Source: Thiobacillus sp.
GTDB taxonomy: Bacteria; Pseudomonadota; Gammaproteobacteria; Burkholderiales; Thiobacillaceae
DNA length: 64,000 nt
Direction of reading: 5' to 3'
NCBI RefSeq assembly: GCF_018780105.1
Contig: NZ_JADMKC010000018.1
Span: 40,616 to 104,615 of the forward strand
Shown: positions 24,558 through 33,781 of the stretch, one piece after another
Position numbering within the stretch: the stretch's first letter is position 1
How the letters are laid out: every line of letters begins with the position of its first letter
Notes under the pieces: generated by a model
The model's input: only the letters and a program-made list of their open reading frames with translations
Databases searched by the model: none
Told to the model about the DNA's origin: nothing
Translations under genes and position numbers: made by a program

Positions 24558-27500
24558 TCAGTCGTACTCCAGCGTGTAAAACACATCCAGTCCGGTGTTC
24601 GAGCCGGTCGTCACCTCGACCCGGAACTTGGGCGAAAACTGGTAGATGGCTTTGACGATCTGCTCCAGCCCGTCCAGGCTCTGTTCGTAGTTCATCATCA
24701 GTTTTGAATTGATGCGTTTGCCCACGCTGACCACAGTCGTCGATATGTCTTCGGGGTTGTCGCCGCCGCGCACTTCGAAGTTGTCGATCGACAGGAATTC
24801 CGCCAGCTCGCTCTGCAGGCTGACGGATTCGGCCTGGCTCAGCAACGCACCCGCCATCAATTGCAACGCGCCGAACTTGGCGCTATCACCCTCTTCCAGG
24901 CCGTGCCCGAACACCAGCCAGGACAGCGTTTCGGTATCGGACATGGCGGGATCCGAATACAGCTTCGCCAGCGGACGCTCGACGTTGCCGCTGACCTTGA
25001 CGCCGGCGGTGACGTCGCCGGTCTTGCGCACGGCCAGGATGTCGAGCGTGGGATTGCCGATCGGGCCGGTAAAGGTGAGCACGCCGCGCTCGATATCGAG
25101 CTTCTGGCCATAGGCCGAGTAGCGGCCTTTTTCGACTTTGATGCTGCCTTCTCCGCGCAGCGCCTCGTTGAGGGTGAACACGCGGATTTTTCCACCGAGC
25201 CGGGCGTCGATGCCGGCGCCCTTGAACAGGAAGTCGTCGCCGAGATCGAAGCGCAGATCCATATCCAGCGGCGTGCGGTGGGCACGGGCGTCGGCGCGCG
25301 GCGGTTGCCCCACCACCACCACGTCGTCGGACAGGCGCGGACGGCTCGCTTCCGGCATTTCGATACGGGCCTTGTCGGCGCGCAGGTCGCCCTCCAGGGT
25401 CAGGCGTCCCGCCGCATAGCCCAGGCGGGTGGTGCCCGACAGCCACAGACGGCGGTCGCTGCGGGTGAGCACGGCAAATTTCTCGGCCTTCAGCGTCAGC
25501 CCGCCTTCGGGATTGCGCCAGGACGCCGCGCCCGTCAGCAGGATGCGGCCGGTCTGTCCTTCCAGCACACCTTCGCTCACGCTGACCGTGTTGTTGTCGA
25601 GCTTCAGTTTGAGGACGCCATCGCGGATGGCGAGCCCCTCTTCCGGCATGGTGAAGCGGATGCCGCTGGCGGCCAGCGTGCCGTCCAGCACCGGCTGCGC
25701 CAGCGTGCCGCTGCCGGACAGATCGAACGCAAGCTGCGCATCCGCCTTGATACCAGGCGGCAGGAAGGGTCGCACTGCGCGCAGATCGGGCAGCCTGGCT
25801 TGGGCGCTCCAGTTGAGCGGGGCAGTGCGCAGCCACATCAGCTTGCCGTCTTCGAGCGTCAGGCGGGTACGCCCTTCCGCATGGATCCGCCCGGTCTCTG
25901 CGGTGTCGATATCGACACGCGCGCTCAACTGGTTTGCCACGGCGCGCAGTTCGATATCGAGTTGGGTGAGGCCGAGCGCCAGTGCCGGGTCGGTGAGCGT
26001 CACCCCGCCCGATTCGCGGTGCAGGACAACATGGCCATCGAGCGCGTTGTCGAGCTGGATATCCCATTCTCCGACGACCCGCAGGTCGGTGCGGAGCGGC
26101 AGCTGCTCTTCCAGCAGGTCCAGCAGCGGCGCGATCGGAAGGCGGGCGAAGCTGCCGCGTGTGGCGAGTAGCCCCGCGCGGCGCTCGAAGCGGTCGAGCG
26201 ACACGCGCCCGCCGGCAAAACTGAACGCGACGTCATCGATGCGCTGCACATCCTGACCCAGACTCAGGCTGGCGGGCGCCAGCAGGCGCAGCGGCCAGGC
26301 ACCGTCGATTTCGGCCTGCAGCAGGCGGCCGCGCCATACCTGCTTGTCGTCGAGCCCGCCTTGCGCCTGCGCCGTGACCTGCCACTCAGGCAGGCGCGCA
26401 TCGAGTTCGATCGCATGGGCGCTGCGCCATCCCTGCACGTCGAGCCGAATCGACGAAGCGCGGTATTCGCCCAGCGCCAAACCCTGCCCCGTCAATTTTC
26501 CGTTGAAGGCGCCGGTCGCCGTTGCCTGCATGTCGAGCTGCAGGTTCAGGCTGTCGGCCATGACGCCGCCCGGCAAACGCAAGCCGCGTGCGTTGGCCTG
26601 CATGTTGATCTGCGGCCGCGCGGCGCTGCCCGACACGCGGCCTTCGCTGTCCAGCTGGCCGGCCAGATCGAAGCCCAGGTAACGCGTGCCCAGGCGCGCC
26701 AGCCGCTCCAGCGCGGGCGCGTGGATCTGCCAGTTCGCCTGCACCTTGGATGGCGCAAAATCGCCACGCAGCTGCACGGTGTTGCCCGCCAGATTGACGT
26801 CCATCTCGGTGTCGAACAGGCGGCCGCCAGCAAAATTCAGCCGCCCTTTGCCCGCCACCGGATGGCCTTCGAGCTCGCCCAGCGGCAGCTCGAAGCCGGC
26901 CTTGATGCTGAAGCCCGGCTTGAGCGCGCCGCTGACCTGCCCCCGTGCATTGAGCCGCGCCTGCGGAAAGGCGCCGAAGCGCGCCGGGTTGATCCGCGCC
27001 AGATCGAATTTCGCCGCAAAGGCCTGCTTGCCGCTCAACTGCACACTGCCCTGCGCCGACAATTGGCCGCCGTGCTTGCCGCTCAGATCCAGCGCCTGTA
27101 GCGCCAGTTTGTCGGCGTCGTGGGTCAGTACGAACTGGCCCTTGCCATAATTTCCGTCGACCTCGGCGTGCAGACGCTGGCGTTCGGCATCGCCGTCCAG
27201 CTTCAGCGTGGTACGGATGTGGCTGACATACAGGCTGCTGTGCAGGCCCGCCAGGTTCAGGCGATCGCTGTTCAAGTTCAGAACGAAGCGGCCGTCGCGC
27301 CACTGGCCCTCGCCGCTCAGCTGCCCGGCTGCGCCGAGATCGATTTCCAGCATGCTGAAGTCGGCGTGGCGGGCGTCGCCCAGCACCGCACCGCTCAGGC
27401 TGGCCAGCGGCATGCGCCCGCTGTCGAGTGTGCCCGCCAGCGCGTTTTCCAGACTGAAGCTGCCGAGCAGGCGCTTGCCCGGAAGCTGCTGGAAGATGCC

Positions 27501-28349
27501 GGAGAACGCCAGACGAGCACTCGGCGCCCCTTCCACCCACTGTGCCGGATCGATGCCCTGCCCTGCCAGCAGCAACTGCGGCAGCAGCAATTCGGCAAAC
27601 GGTGCGATCTCGCCCTGGGCCAGCAGGCTCAGGTCGCGCGGCGCCGGGCTTGCGGGGCTACCGGTTGTCTGCGCGCTCAACCGGAATTGAATCGCTTCGA
27701 GCCGTCCACTGAGATCAAGCGCGGCGCTGACCGGCAGCGGCTCGATCGTGTCGGCGGCGAGATGCCCGCTGAGGGCGAACGGTGCGTTCTGATCCATGCC
27801 CGCCTGCCCGCGCACGCTCGCCCACGGCGATACCAGAGAATCGAGCTGCACCTGCCAGCGTTGCTTCCGCCCATCCACGCCCAGACGAATGTCCGTCAGG
27901 CTCACGGTCTGCTCGCCCTCGCGGATGTCGAGCCGCGCCAGATCCACCCGCGCCGGGCCCAGCTCCAGTCCGAACGGCAGCCGCAGGTTAGCCGGCAGCG
28001 TGGCGGGTTCGGCGCTGGGCTTCAGCGTCGTCACCTCGATCCGCTGCGCGGTGAGCTGGCGGATATCCAGGCGGCGCTGCAGCAGCGCGCGCGCGCGCCA
28101 GTCCAGGCGGGCGTGCTCGACCCGGATGCGCGTGGTCTCGCTGCTGAATTCCAGATAGCGCACGCCCAGCTGCGGCGTCAGCAAATGCCCCTCGACGCCT
28201 TCGATCCTGAGCTTGCCCTGGCTCAGGCTGGAGGCTTCGCGGGTCAGCCAGCGAAAGCCATCCGCCGTCGCGGTCAGCCAGGCCAGCCCGCCGAGCAGCC
28301 CCAGCAGCAGCGTCAAGACCGCAAGCCCGATCCACAGCAGGCGCTTCAA
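24558..28349 (-). CDS. tamB: Translocation and assembly module subunit TamB
   Basis: 1263-aa inner-membrane-anchored AsmA/TamB-type protein (E. coli 1259 aa). One N-terminal helix (LLWIGLAVLTLLLGLLGGLA) is followed by a very long beta-helical periplasmic region of repeated strand patterns and the C-terminal DUF490 domain (GEGSIKVEKGRYSAYGQKLD, WLVFGHGLEEGD, FSPKFRVEVTTGSN). It spans the periplasm and works with TamA in outer-membrane biogenesis and probably phospholipid transport. Its ATG overlaps the tamA stop (ATGA). Confidence 0.94.
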   Translation of the reverse strand: MKRLLWIGLAVLTLLLGLLGGLAWLTATADGFRWLTREASSLSQGKLRIEGVEGHLLTPQLGVRYLEFSSETTRIRVEHARLDWRARALLQRRLDIRQLTAQRIEVTTLKPSAEPATLPANLRLPFGLELGPARVDLARLDIREGEQTVSLTDIRLGVDGRKQRWQVQLDSLVSPWASVRGQAGMDQNAPFALSGHLAADTIEPLPVSAALDLSGRLEAIQFRLSAQTTGSPASPAPRDLSLLAQGEIAPFAELLLPQLLLAGQGIDPAQWVEGAPSARLAFSGIFQQLPGKRLLGSFSLENALAGTLDSGRMPLASLSGAVLGDARHADFSMLEIDLGAAGQLSGEGQWRDGRFVLNLNSDRLNLAGLHSSLYVSHIRTTLKLDGDAERQRLHAEVDGNYGKGQFVLTHDADKLALQALDLSGKHGGQLSAQGSVQLSGKQAFAAKFDLARINPARFGAFPQARLNARGQVSGALKPGFSIKAGFELPLGELEGHPVAGKGRLNFAGGRLFDTEMDVNLAGNTVQLRGDFAPSKVQANWQIHAPALERLARLGTRYLGFDLAGQLDSEGRVSGSAARPQINMQANARGLRLPGGVMADSLNLQLDMQATATGAFNGKLTGQGLALGEYRASSIRLDVQGWRSAHAIELDARLPEWQVTAQAQGGLDDKQVWRGRLLQAEIDGAWPLRLLAPASLSLGQDVQRIDDVAFSFAGGRVSLDRFERRAGLLATRGSFARLPIAPLLDLLEEQLPLRTDLRVVGEWDIQLDNALDGHVVLHRESGGVTLTDPALALGLTQLDIELRAVANQLSARVDIDTAETGRIHAEGRTRLTLEDGKLMWLRTAPLNWSAQARLPDLRAVRPFLPPGIKADAQLAFDLSGSGTLAQPVLDGTLAASGIRFTMPEEGLAIRDGVLKLKLDNNTVSVSEGVLEGQTGRILLTGAASWRNPEGGLTLKAEKFAVLTRSDRRLWLSGTTRLGYAAGRLTLEGDLRADKARIEMPEASRPRLSDDVVVVGQPPRADARAHRTPLDMDLRFDLGDDFLFKGAGIDARLGGKIRVFTLNEALRGEGSIKVEKGRYSAYGQKLDIERGVLTFTGPIGNPTLDILAVRKTGDVTAGVKVSGNVERPLAKLYSDPAMSDTETLSWLVFGHGLEEGDSAKFGALQLMAGALLSQAESVSLQSELAEFLSIDNFEVRGGDNPEDISTTVVSVGKRINSKLMMNYEQSLDGLEQIVKAIYQFSPKFRVEVTTGSNTGLDVFYTLEYD

Positions 28350-30220
28350 AATGCCACCCCGAGCTGGAAATGCACCTGGAATTCTTCGGTTTCCTGGCCG
28401 TAGGCGAGGTCGACATTGATCGGACCGATCGGCGATTTGTAGCGCACGCCCACACCCGCGCCCACCGCCGGAGACAGCTCGTCGATACTGTCCGCCGCAT
28501 CGCCGGCATCGACAAACAGCGCGGCGCCCCAGGTCGGCGTAAAAAAGTAGTTGTATTCGATGCTGGCGGTGGCCAGGTTGCGCACCGACTGCACCGCGCC
28601 GGCCACGTTCAGGCCGAGGCTTTCGTGTTTGTAGCCACGCACCGAGTTTTCACCGCCGGCACGAAACAGGAAGTCGGTGGGAATACCTTCGAGGTGTTCC
28701 GCCATCACCGCGCCCAGTTCACCGCGCAGCAACAGGCGGCCCTTGTCACCCAGTTTGAAATATTCGGTATGGCGGCCATACAGCCGGACAAAGCTGGTTT
28801 TCGACAGCAGGCTTTCCGACGCTACGCTGGCCTGCAGGTTGGTAATGTGGCCGCGCACCGGGTAAAACGCGCGGCCATCCGTACGATGCATCCAGGCGTA
28901 GCCAAGGCTGAGCGCCTCGTTCTGCACGGTGGGCAGGCTGTCCACGGTCTGGTTTTCGAACTGATACTGCAGGGAAAGCGTGGCATCGATGCGGTCGCGC
29001 TTGCGGTTTCGACTGATTACCGTTTTCCAGCTATCGGTGTCCTGACCCTCGATTTCTTCCTGCAGGAAAGACAGGGAGGTGCGGTTTTCGTAGCCCCTGG
29101 CCGAACGCGGCCAGGCCAGCTCGGCCAGCGCCGAGCTTTCAAGGTGTTCCAGCTTGAGTTCCAGTTTCAGGCGCTCGCCCGATCCGAAAATATCGCGGTG
29201 CAGATACGTGGTCTGCACGCGTGCGCCTGTGTCGGTGCTGTAGCCCACGCCAAAACTCAGCTGCTGTTCCTTGCGCTCGACCACTGTTACCAGGATCGGC
29301 GCGGCCGCTGCCACGGCCGGATCGGGATTCACCAGCACGATCACCTGCGAAAAATAGCCGGTGGCATCCAGCGCCTGCTGGTAATCCTGCATCTGCTGCT
29401 GGCGCACCGGCTCGCCCGTCACGGCCGGATTGAGTGCCGCGATCACGCTGGCCGGATACCGTTCGTTGCCGCTGATCTGCAGCGGTCCGTAGAAGAATGC
29501 CGGGCCGCTGTCGATGACGAGGGACAAACTCGCACGCTGGGCCGCCGGGTCGACTCTGGCCTCGCTGCTGGCCAGACGCGCCGCCTGATAGGTGCTGCGC
29601 AACAAGGGACGCAGCGCCGTATTCTTGGCCGCATCCCAGTCTGCCTGGCGAAACGGCATCCCTGGCTTCAGCGCAAAATTGTCGAGGATCCGCTTGCGCA
29701 GACGCTTGTTGCGGGCCTCCAGCGTATCCTTGGCTGCATCCGCCTGCGGCGTCTCGACCAGCCTGCCCTCGAACCGGATATCGATCGCCCCCACCAACGT
29801 GCGCGGCCCCGGCACCACCGAATAGCGCACCCGCTGATTCGCGCCCGCCCCCTCTATCGTCGAACTGATTTGCGGGGAGAAATAACCCTCGGTCGCCAGG
29901 AGTTCATGCGCCGTGACCAGGCTTGTCTGCTGCAAGCGCAGCAACTCCTCATCCGTCAGCGCCTCCCCCAGGCGCACCGCCCGCGCCGTTTCCAGATACT
30001 GCTCCAGCAACGGCTTCAGTTCCTCCGGCGCATCCACCCGCACCTCCAGCGCGTGTGCAGAAGCCGCCGCCAGTCCGAGCAGGGACAGAAAAACCAGAGA
30101 AAAAAGGCGGAGGCGCAAGTGCAGAGCGGAAAACGAGGCAATGCCGAATTCTAGGCGAGAACCGGCGGCAACAAGATAATCAGCGTGGTTCAGGGACGCA
30201 TCGCTTATCTCCGCAGCCAT
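28346..30220 (-). CDS. tamA: Translocation and assembly module subunit TamA
   Basis: Omp85-family outer-membrane protein of about 590 aa after start correction. A hydrophobic signal segment (LFSLVFLSLLGLAAASAHA) starts only around residue 37 of the 624-codon frame, so the ATG at 30220 is doubtful; a TTG or CTG just before the signal peptide is possible, but no clear ribosome binding site is seen. Three POTRA-like domains (residues 60-300) precede the barrel, with GGENSVRGYKHESLG (the family L6 motif region) and a C-terminal Phe. Operon with tamB. Confidence 0.9.
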   Translation of the reverse strand: MAAEISDASLNHADYLVAAGSRLEFGIASFSALHLRLRLFSLVFLSLLGLAAASAHALEVRVDAPEELKPLLEQYLETARAVRLGEALTDEELLRLQQTSLVTAHELLATEGYFSPQISSTIEGAGANQRVRYSVVPGPRTLVGAIDIRFEGRLVETPQADAAKDTLEARNKRLRKRILDNFALKPGMPFRQADWDAAKNTALRPLLRSTYQAARLASSEARVDPAAQRASLSLVIDSGPAFFYGPLQISGNERYPASVIAALNPAVTGEPVRQQQMQDYQQALDATGYFSQVIVLVNPDPAVAAAAPILVTVVERKEQQLSFGVGYSTDTGARVQTTYLHRDIFGSGERLKLELKLEHLESSALAELAWPRSARGYENRTSLSFLQEEIEGQDTDSWKTVISRNRKRDRIDATLSLQYQFENQTVDSLPTVQNEALSLGYAWMHRTDGRAFYPVRGHITNLQASVASESLLSKTSFVRLYGRHTEYFKLGDKGRLLLRGELGAVMAEHLEGIPTDFLFRAGGENSVRGYKHESLGLNVAGAVQSVRNLATASIEYNYFFTPTWGAALFVDAGDAADSIDELSPAVGAGVGVRYKSPIGPINVDLAYGQETEEFQVHFQLGVAF

Positions 30221-30247
30221 TTAAGGGAAGCGTCCCCTTTGTTTCGT

Positions 30248-30562
30248 TTATTTCTCCTCGTAAGCTTCTTCGGTAGTCCCAAATGCGTATTCGTGAAACT
30301 GGGGGCCATTAGGTTCGATAACAAGAGATGGGGCGTCGCCATCATCGGTGAACGCTACGAACGGTCTGTAGGTGCTCCCTTCAAACTCAATTTCGCCTTG
30401 ATCGAATAGCATCGAGAGGTCGAAGCTGAATTCACCACAGATTGACTTTGCCACCTCTCTCGGAACCTCATGCTTCTTCAAGGTATCGCTCAGGGCGGCG
30501 ATCCATTGACGCTGAAAGTCCGCGCACAGCGATTCAAGCTTGTCATACTCAGATTCAGTCAT
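30248..30562 (-). CDS. Hypothetical cassette protein, 104 aa
   Basis: Not a family I recognise. Start ATG 30562 is chosen because AAAGGA lies about 8 bases upstream; the frame opens at 30586, inside the attC right box. The product is acidic, soluble, with two halves: a helical N-terminus (ESEYDKLESLCADFQRQWIA, LKKHEVPREVAKSICGEF) and a beta-type C-terminus (IEFEGSTYRPFVAFTDDGDA). Third and last gene of the minus-strand cassette cluster, next to the tamA start. Base composition is less GC-rich than its chromosomal neighbours. Confidence 0.65.
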   Translation of the reverse strand: MTESEYDKLESLCADFQRQWIAALSDTLKKHEVPREVAKSICGEFSFDLSMLFDQGEIEFEGSTYRPFVAFTDDGDAPSLVIEPNGPQFHEYAFGTTEEAYEEK

Positions 30563-30580
30563 GAGCGACGTCCTTTTGCG

Positions 30581-30650
30581 GCCCAACGTTTGAATTCACC
30601 GGCGCTGCGCGGCTTCATCGCGCAGCGTCCGGTGGAATGATGGGTTCGGC
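30581..30650 (-). other. attC site
   Basis: On the minus strand the site begins with GCCGAAC (30650-30644, one mismatch to RYYYAAC) and ends with GTTGGGC (30587-30581, perfect GTTRRRY). Between them GGACGCTGCGCG pairs with CGCGCAGCGCC, the folded arm seen in many attC sites. It separates the 30652-31302 gene from the next one and closely resembles the site at 31312-31398. Confidence 0.82.
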
Positions 30651-30651
30651 C

Positions 30652-31302
30652 TCATGGCGATACCTCGGCAATTACGTTACCGGAATAGGCCATGATTCGG
30701 GCAGCCAAGGTAAATAGCTCCTTCGCGCTGACTTGGTGTCCCTCAGAGAGTGTGAATATCTCCTCCGCTTGACTAAGATTTCCTAACCCGGGATCAGGGT
30801 AGCGACCTGCCCAACGCACGAAATGAGAGAGTGCTTGCAACGTTGCCTGATCTTTAGCGGTCAAGCCAGGGACAAAACTAGCCAGCTTGCCGAGATTATG
30901 GTGGCGGTGCTTCTTCTCTTCCGCTTGGTAGGCAGGAATACCCTTCTTAATAATGAGTATGGCCTTGAGGCAGATTTCGAGGCTGTAGCCAACAAGCATT
31001 AGCGCGACGGCGTGATATTGGCAATGGCAAGCTCCACGGACACTCTCAGGCATTGCCGCTAGATTGGGCGCCCCTTGTAGCAAGACGCGAGCAGATTCAG
31101 ACATTGCGTGCGCATGAGACAACCAAAGCACGGGGGATTTCAAATCTTCCTCGACTGGACCAGCCTCTAGGTCGACAAAGTAGCCGGCGAGGTTTTGTGC
31201 CATAGCCCATTTGTGCCATGCGAGTGCGCCGTACCCAAGAGGGTCGCGCTCGAATCCGTCTTTGCTTGGGCCGACAAACTCTTGAGGAGTCTTGTGTGAC
31301 AT
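30652..31302 (-). CDS. Hypothetical cassette protein, possibly HEPN-like
   Basis: 216-aa soluble protein. The central part VGYSLEICLKAILIIKKGIP, followed by KKHRHHNLGKLASFV and LSHFVRWAGRYPDP, has the helix pattern and the R-x-x-H/H-x-L layout seen in HEPN-type proteins, several of which are RNases in defence or toxin systems. The match is by eye and weak, since the strict Rx4-6H motif is not certain. It is bracketed by two attC sites, which makes it a complete gene cassette. Confidence 0.65.
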   Translation of the reverse strand: MSHKTPQEFVGPSKDGFERDPLGYGALAWHKWAMAQNLAGYFVDLEAGPVEEDLKSPVLWLSHAHAMSESARVLLQGAPNLAAMPESVRGACHCQYHAVALMLVGYSLEICLKAILIIKKGIPAYQAEEKKHRHHNLGKLASFVPGLTAKDQATLQALSHFVRWAGRYPDPGLGNLSQAEEIFTLSEGHQVSAKELFTLAARIMAYSGNVIAEVSP

Positions 31303-31311
31303 TACGATGAG

Positions 31312-31398
31312 GCCGAACGTAGAGCTAACCGGCGCTGCGCGGCTTTATCGCGCAGCGTCCAGCGACCGAAGGGAGCGAGGTTGAGCGCAATGTTAGAT
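31312..31398 (-). other. attC site
   Basis: Minus strand: ATCTAAC (31398-31392, perfect R'' box, overlapping the stop of the upstream gene), arms GGACGCTGCGCG and CGCGCAGCGCC around a TAAAGC-containing loop, and GTTCGGC (31318-31312, one mismatch to R'). The central arms are almost identical to those of the site at 30581-30650. Confidence 0.8.
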
Positions 31399-32298
31399 TT
31401 TCTCTTGCCTTGATACAGCTGCACGTTCAAGGTTGTCAGCCATCATAAATAGGTGCCTGGCTTCAGCTCTGTGTTCTTCAGGAACGTCTGCGTCGACAAT
31501 TCGGGATAGTGTTTTTTGCGTACGACTCGTTAAGTTAACGATAATTTCAAGTGGTGCACCTTTTTCCATCATCATTTCAGCTTCTCGCAACGAGTCTCGG
31601 GCTTCACTGATACGCCGCCTGAAATTGCTAGCTGAACCGCCACTTCCAACGAAGGTCCGATTATTAACGGACTCAAACATAAACATGGCTTTCCTAAAGT
31701 CAGAGCGCATTTCACTCATCTCTGCTCGAACCAACTGAAGCAGCCCTGACGAATCGCCCTCGGCCACTTCTTTAAGAGTCGCGGGCTTCGCTAGTGAAAG
31801 TATGCTGACAATCGAATTAACCCCATCGCCTTTTGCAGTTGACTCTCTTGTTGCGGCAATTGCCTGAGCGATTGATTCCTGATCCTCTAGCACGTCCCGA
31901 TACCTCAAATCCCTGCGGTATTCCGTATACCTGAGTGGGGCAATGTCGAATATTTTTGGCGTGCCATTCTCTTGCACCAGAACTGTCGGTTTATCGAAAG
32001 CCTGTCGCAGCCCCAACTCAAACAGGACATTTGGATTCCTTGAACTCAGATCACAAATTGCCATCGGTGAATCTATGAGTTTTTGCAGAATATCCAGATG
32101 AATCAGATTCGTTTGCTTAACTTCATCTGCCCGAACGGGTTTGAAATTCGACTTTTCACATGCTGGCTTGAAGATATCTTCGTAAACTTTTGAAAAATGC
32201 CCTTTGTCATAACCATCCGGGTCGGCAATTGGCATGATTACAAAGCATTCCGGTTGAGCCGCGACTTGTTTTTGTTCGTGTTCAAGTTGTTTGGCCAC
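31393..32298 (-). CDS. TIR-like / nucleoside deoxyribosyltransferase-like protein
   Basis: 301-aa protein whose first 150 residues match the fold shared by nucleoside 2-deoxyribosyltransferases and TIR-like domains. CFVIMPIADPDGYDKGHF begins the first strand; VRADEVKQTNLIHLDILQKL and MAICDLSSRNPNVLFELGLR follow, with the Glu of FELG (about residue 93) in the place of the catalytic acid. Proteins of this type are often effectors or nucleotide sensors in anti-phage systems, but activity here is unproven. The C-terminal half is helical (LREAEMMMEKGAPLEI). First gene of the minus-strand cassette cluster; AGGAGG lies 5-8 bases before the GTG/ATG start region. Confidence 0.72.
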   Translation of the reverse strand: MAKQLEHEQKQVAAQPECFVIMPIADPDGYDKGHFSKVYEDIFKPACEKSNFKPVRADEVKQTNLIHLDILQKLIDSPMAICDLSSRNPNVLFELGLRQAFDKPTVLVQENGTPKIFDIAPLRYTEYRRDLRYRDVLEDQESIAQAIAATRESTAKGDGVNSIVSILSLAKPATLKEVAEGDSSGLLQLVRAEMSEMRSDFRKAMFMFESVNNRTFVGSGGSASNFRRRISEARDSLREAEMMMEKGAPLEIIVNLTSRTQKTLSRIVDADVPEEHRAEARHLFMMADNLERAAVSRQEKI

Positions 32299-32314
32299 AA
32301 AGCCTCCTAGAAAA

Positions 32315-32321
32315 ATCTAAC
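32315..32321 (-). other. Cassette boundary (R'-type box)
   Basis: GTTAGAT on the minus strand is a perfect GTTRRRY box just upstream of the 32298 gene start, and it mirrors the ATCTAAC box at the other end of that gene. No R'' box is found within 100 bp further upstream, so this may be the outer edge of the cluster. Confidence 0.5.
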
Positions 32322-32330
32322 GTTAAATAG

Positions 32331-32377
32331 CCGTCACGTGACGGAATAAAAGATTACCGGACATGTCCGGTAATCTT
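32331..32377. repeat. Two adjacent perfect palindromes
   Basis: A 14-bp perfect palindrome (CCGTCACGTGACGG, 32331-32344) is followed five bases later by a 28-bp perfect palindrome (32350-32377; left arm AAGATTACCGGACA). They lie between the cassette cluster and the SPFH gene end. Neither has a T-tract. They may be binding sites, remnants of a cassette recombination site, or a stem-loop ending the SPFH-side DNA. Confidence 0.7.
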
Positions 32378-32442
32378 GCTTCATGTGGTCACCCTTTGAC
32401 TTATCGGGTTGCTCAAAACCACCCCGCTCCGCCTGATGTCCA

Positions 32443-33354
32443 TCAGGGATTCTGCGACTTCACCACACTCATCGCCCCCGCGATCAGCGAGCTGATATCC
32501 GCCATATTCGACGGCACGATCAGGGTGTTGCCGGTTTTTGCGATACCGGCAAAAGCCTCGACGTATTTCTCGGCCACTTTCAGATTCACCGCCTGCATGC
32601 CGCCGGGCAGTTCGACGGCGCGCGCGACGCGGGCGATCGCTTCGGCGTTGGCGGCGGCGATCGCCTTGATTGCTTCGGCTTCGCCCTGGGCGACGTTGAT
32701 GGCCGCCTGCATCTCGCCTTCGGATTCCTGGATCGCCGCATTGCGTGCACCGGTGGCGATGTTGATCTGTTCCTGCATGCGGCCTTCGGATGAGGCGATC
32801 AGCGCGCGCTTCTCGCGCTCGGCGGTGATCTGCCGCTGCATGGCGTGGAGAATGTCTTTCGGCGGAGTCAGATCCTTGATTTCGTAGCGCAGCACTTTGA
32901 CGCCCCAGTTGGTCGAGGCTTCGTTGAGCGCCATCACCACGCCGCGGTTGATATCGTCGCGTTCTTCGAAGGTGCGGTCCATTTCCATCTTGCCGATCAT
33001 CGAGCGCAGGGTGGTTTGCGCCAGTTGAGAAATGGCATCGATGTAATTGCTCGATCCGTAGGATGCCATCTTGGCGTCGGTGACCTGAAAGTACAGGATG
33101 CCGTCCACCGCGAGCTGGGTATTGTCTCGCGTGATGCAAACCTGGCTCGGCACATCGAGCGGGATTTCCTTCAGCGAATGCTTGTAGGCCACGTTGTCGA
33201 TGAACGGAATGACCAGATTGAGGCCGGGCGCGAGCACGGCGTGGAACTTGCCGAGGCGTTCGACCACCCAGGCGTTTTGCTGTGGTACCACGCGCACGCC
33301 CTTGGCGACGACGATGGCGATGACGATTAGAAAAACCAGTGCGACGACGTCCAT
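32443..33354 (-). CDS. SPFH/Band 7 domain membrane protein (QmcA-like)
   Basis: 303-aa stomatin/prohibitin-type protein. One N-terminal membrane segment (VVALVFLIVIAIVVAKGVRV) is followed by the SPFH domain (residues 20-180) and a long Ala/Glu-rich helical region typical of oligomerising SPFH proteins. Likely organises membrane microdomains or supports membrane protein quality control with the adjacent NfeD protein, with which it forms a conserved pair (gap of 18 bases). Confidence 0.9.
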   Translation of the reverse strand: MDVVALVFLIVIAIVVAKGVRVVPQQNAWVVERLGKFHAVLAPGLNLVIPFIDNVAYKHSLKEIPLDVPSQVCITRDNTQLAVDGILYFQVTDAKMASYGSSNYIDAISQLAQTTLRSMIGKMEMDRTFEERDDINRGVVMALNEASTNWGVKVLRYEIKDLTPPKDILHAMQRQITAEREKRALIASSEGRMQEQINIATGARNAAIQESEGEMQAAINVAQGEAEAIKAIAAANAEAIARVARAVELPGGMQAVNLKVAEKYVEAFAGIAKTGNTLIVPSNMADISSLIAGAMSVVKSQNP

Positions 33355-33372
33355 GTTTCCAACCCCTTTTGA

Positions 33373-33780
33373 TTAATTTCCGAGAACCAGTGTGTTGCCC
33401 TTGACTGCACGAATGATCAGCGGGCGCGCGCTGTCGACGCTGGCCGATTCGGCCTCGGCGTCCCACAGCGCACCGCGATATTTGACCTGGCCGCGCCCGT
33501 CCTGCCAGGTATCGAGTATCACCGGCTGGCCGATATCCATGTCCTGCACCGTGCTTTCAGGATGCGCCGTGCTGCGCTTCCAGTGGCGCAGGGCCAGTGT
33601 GCCGGCGACGGCGATCACGGCCGCGGTCAGCAGCTGCACCACCAGCCCGGCGCCGAGCCAGGCGGCGATGCCCGCCACCGCGGCCGCAGCGCCATACACC
33701 AGCAGGTAAAACGTGCCGCTGGTGAGTTCCACCCCCACCAGTACGGCTGCCAGAATCCACCACACCACATAAGCCTGCAT
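33373..33780 (-). CDS. NfeD family membrane protein
   Basis: 135-aa NfeD-type protein: two to three membrane helices (residues 4-70) and a C-terminal OB-fold domain (DIGQPVILDTWQDGRGQVKY, GALWDAEAESASVDSARPLI). Short NfeD proteins are partners of SPFH proteins such as the one encoded downstream. Upstream, 1 base away, is the TPM-domain gene, so the five genes from lemA onward may form a single transcription unit. Confidence 0.9.
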   Translation of the reverse strand: MQAYVVWWILAAVLVGVELTSGTFYLLVYGAAAAVAGIAAWLGAGLVVQLLTAAVIAVAGTLALRHWKRSTAHPESTVQDMDIGQPVILDTWQDGRGQVKYRGALWDAEAESASVDSARPLIIRAVKGNTLVLGN

Positions 33781-33781
33781 T

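Noticed and set aside
28370-30154. 594-codon plus-strand frame opposite tamA
   Set aside because: Same antisense codon-bias effect; tamA on the other strand has a complete POTRA-barrel layout.
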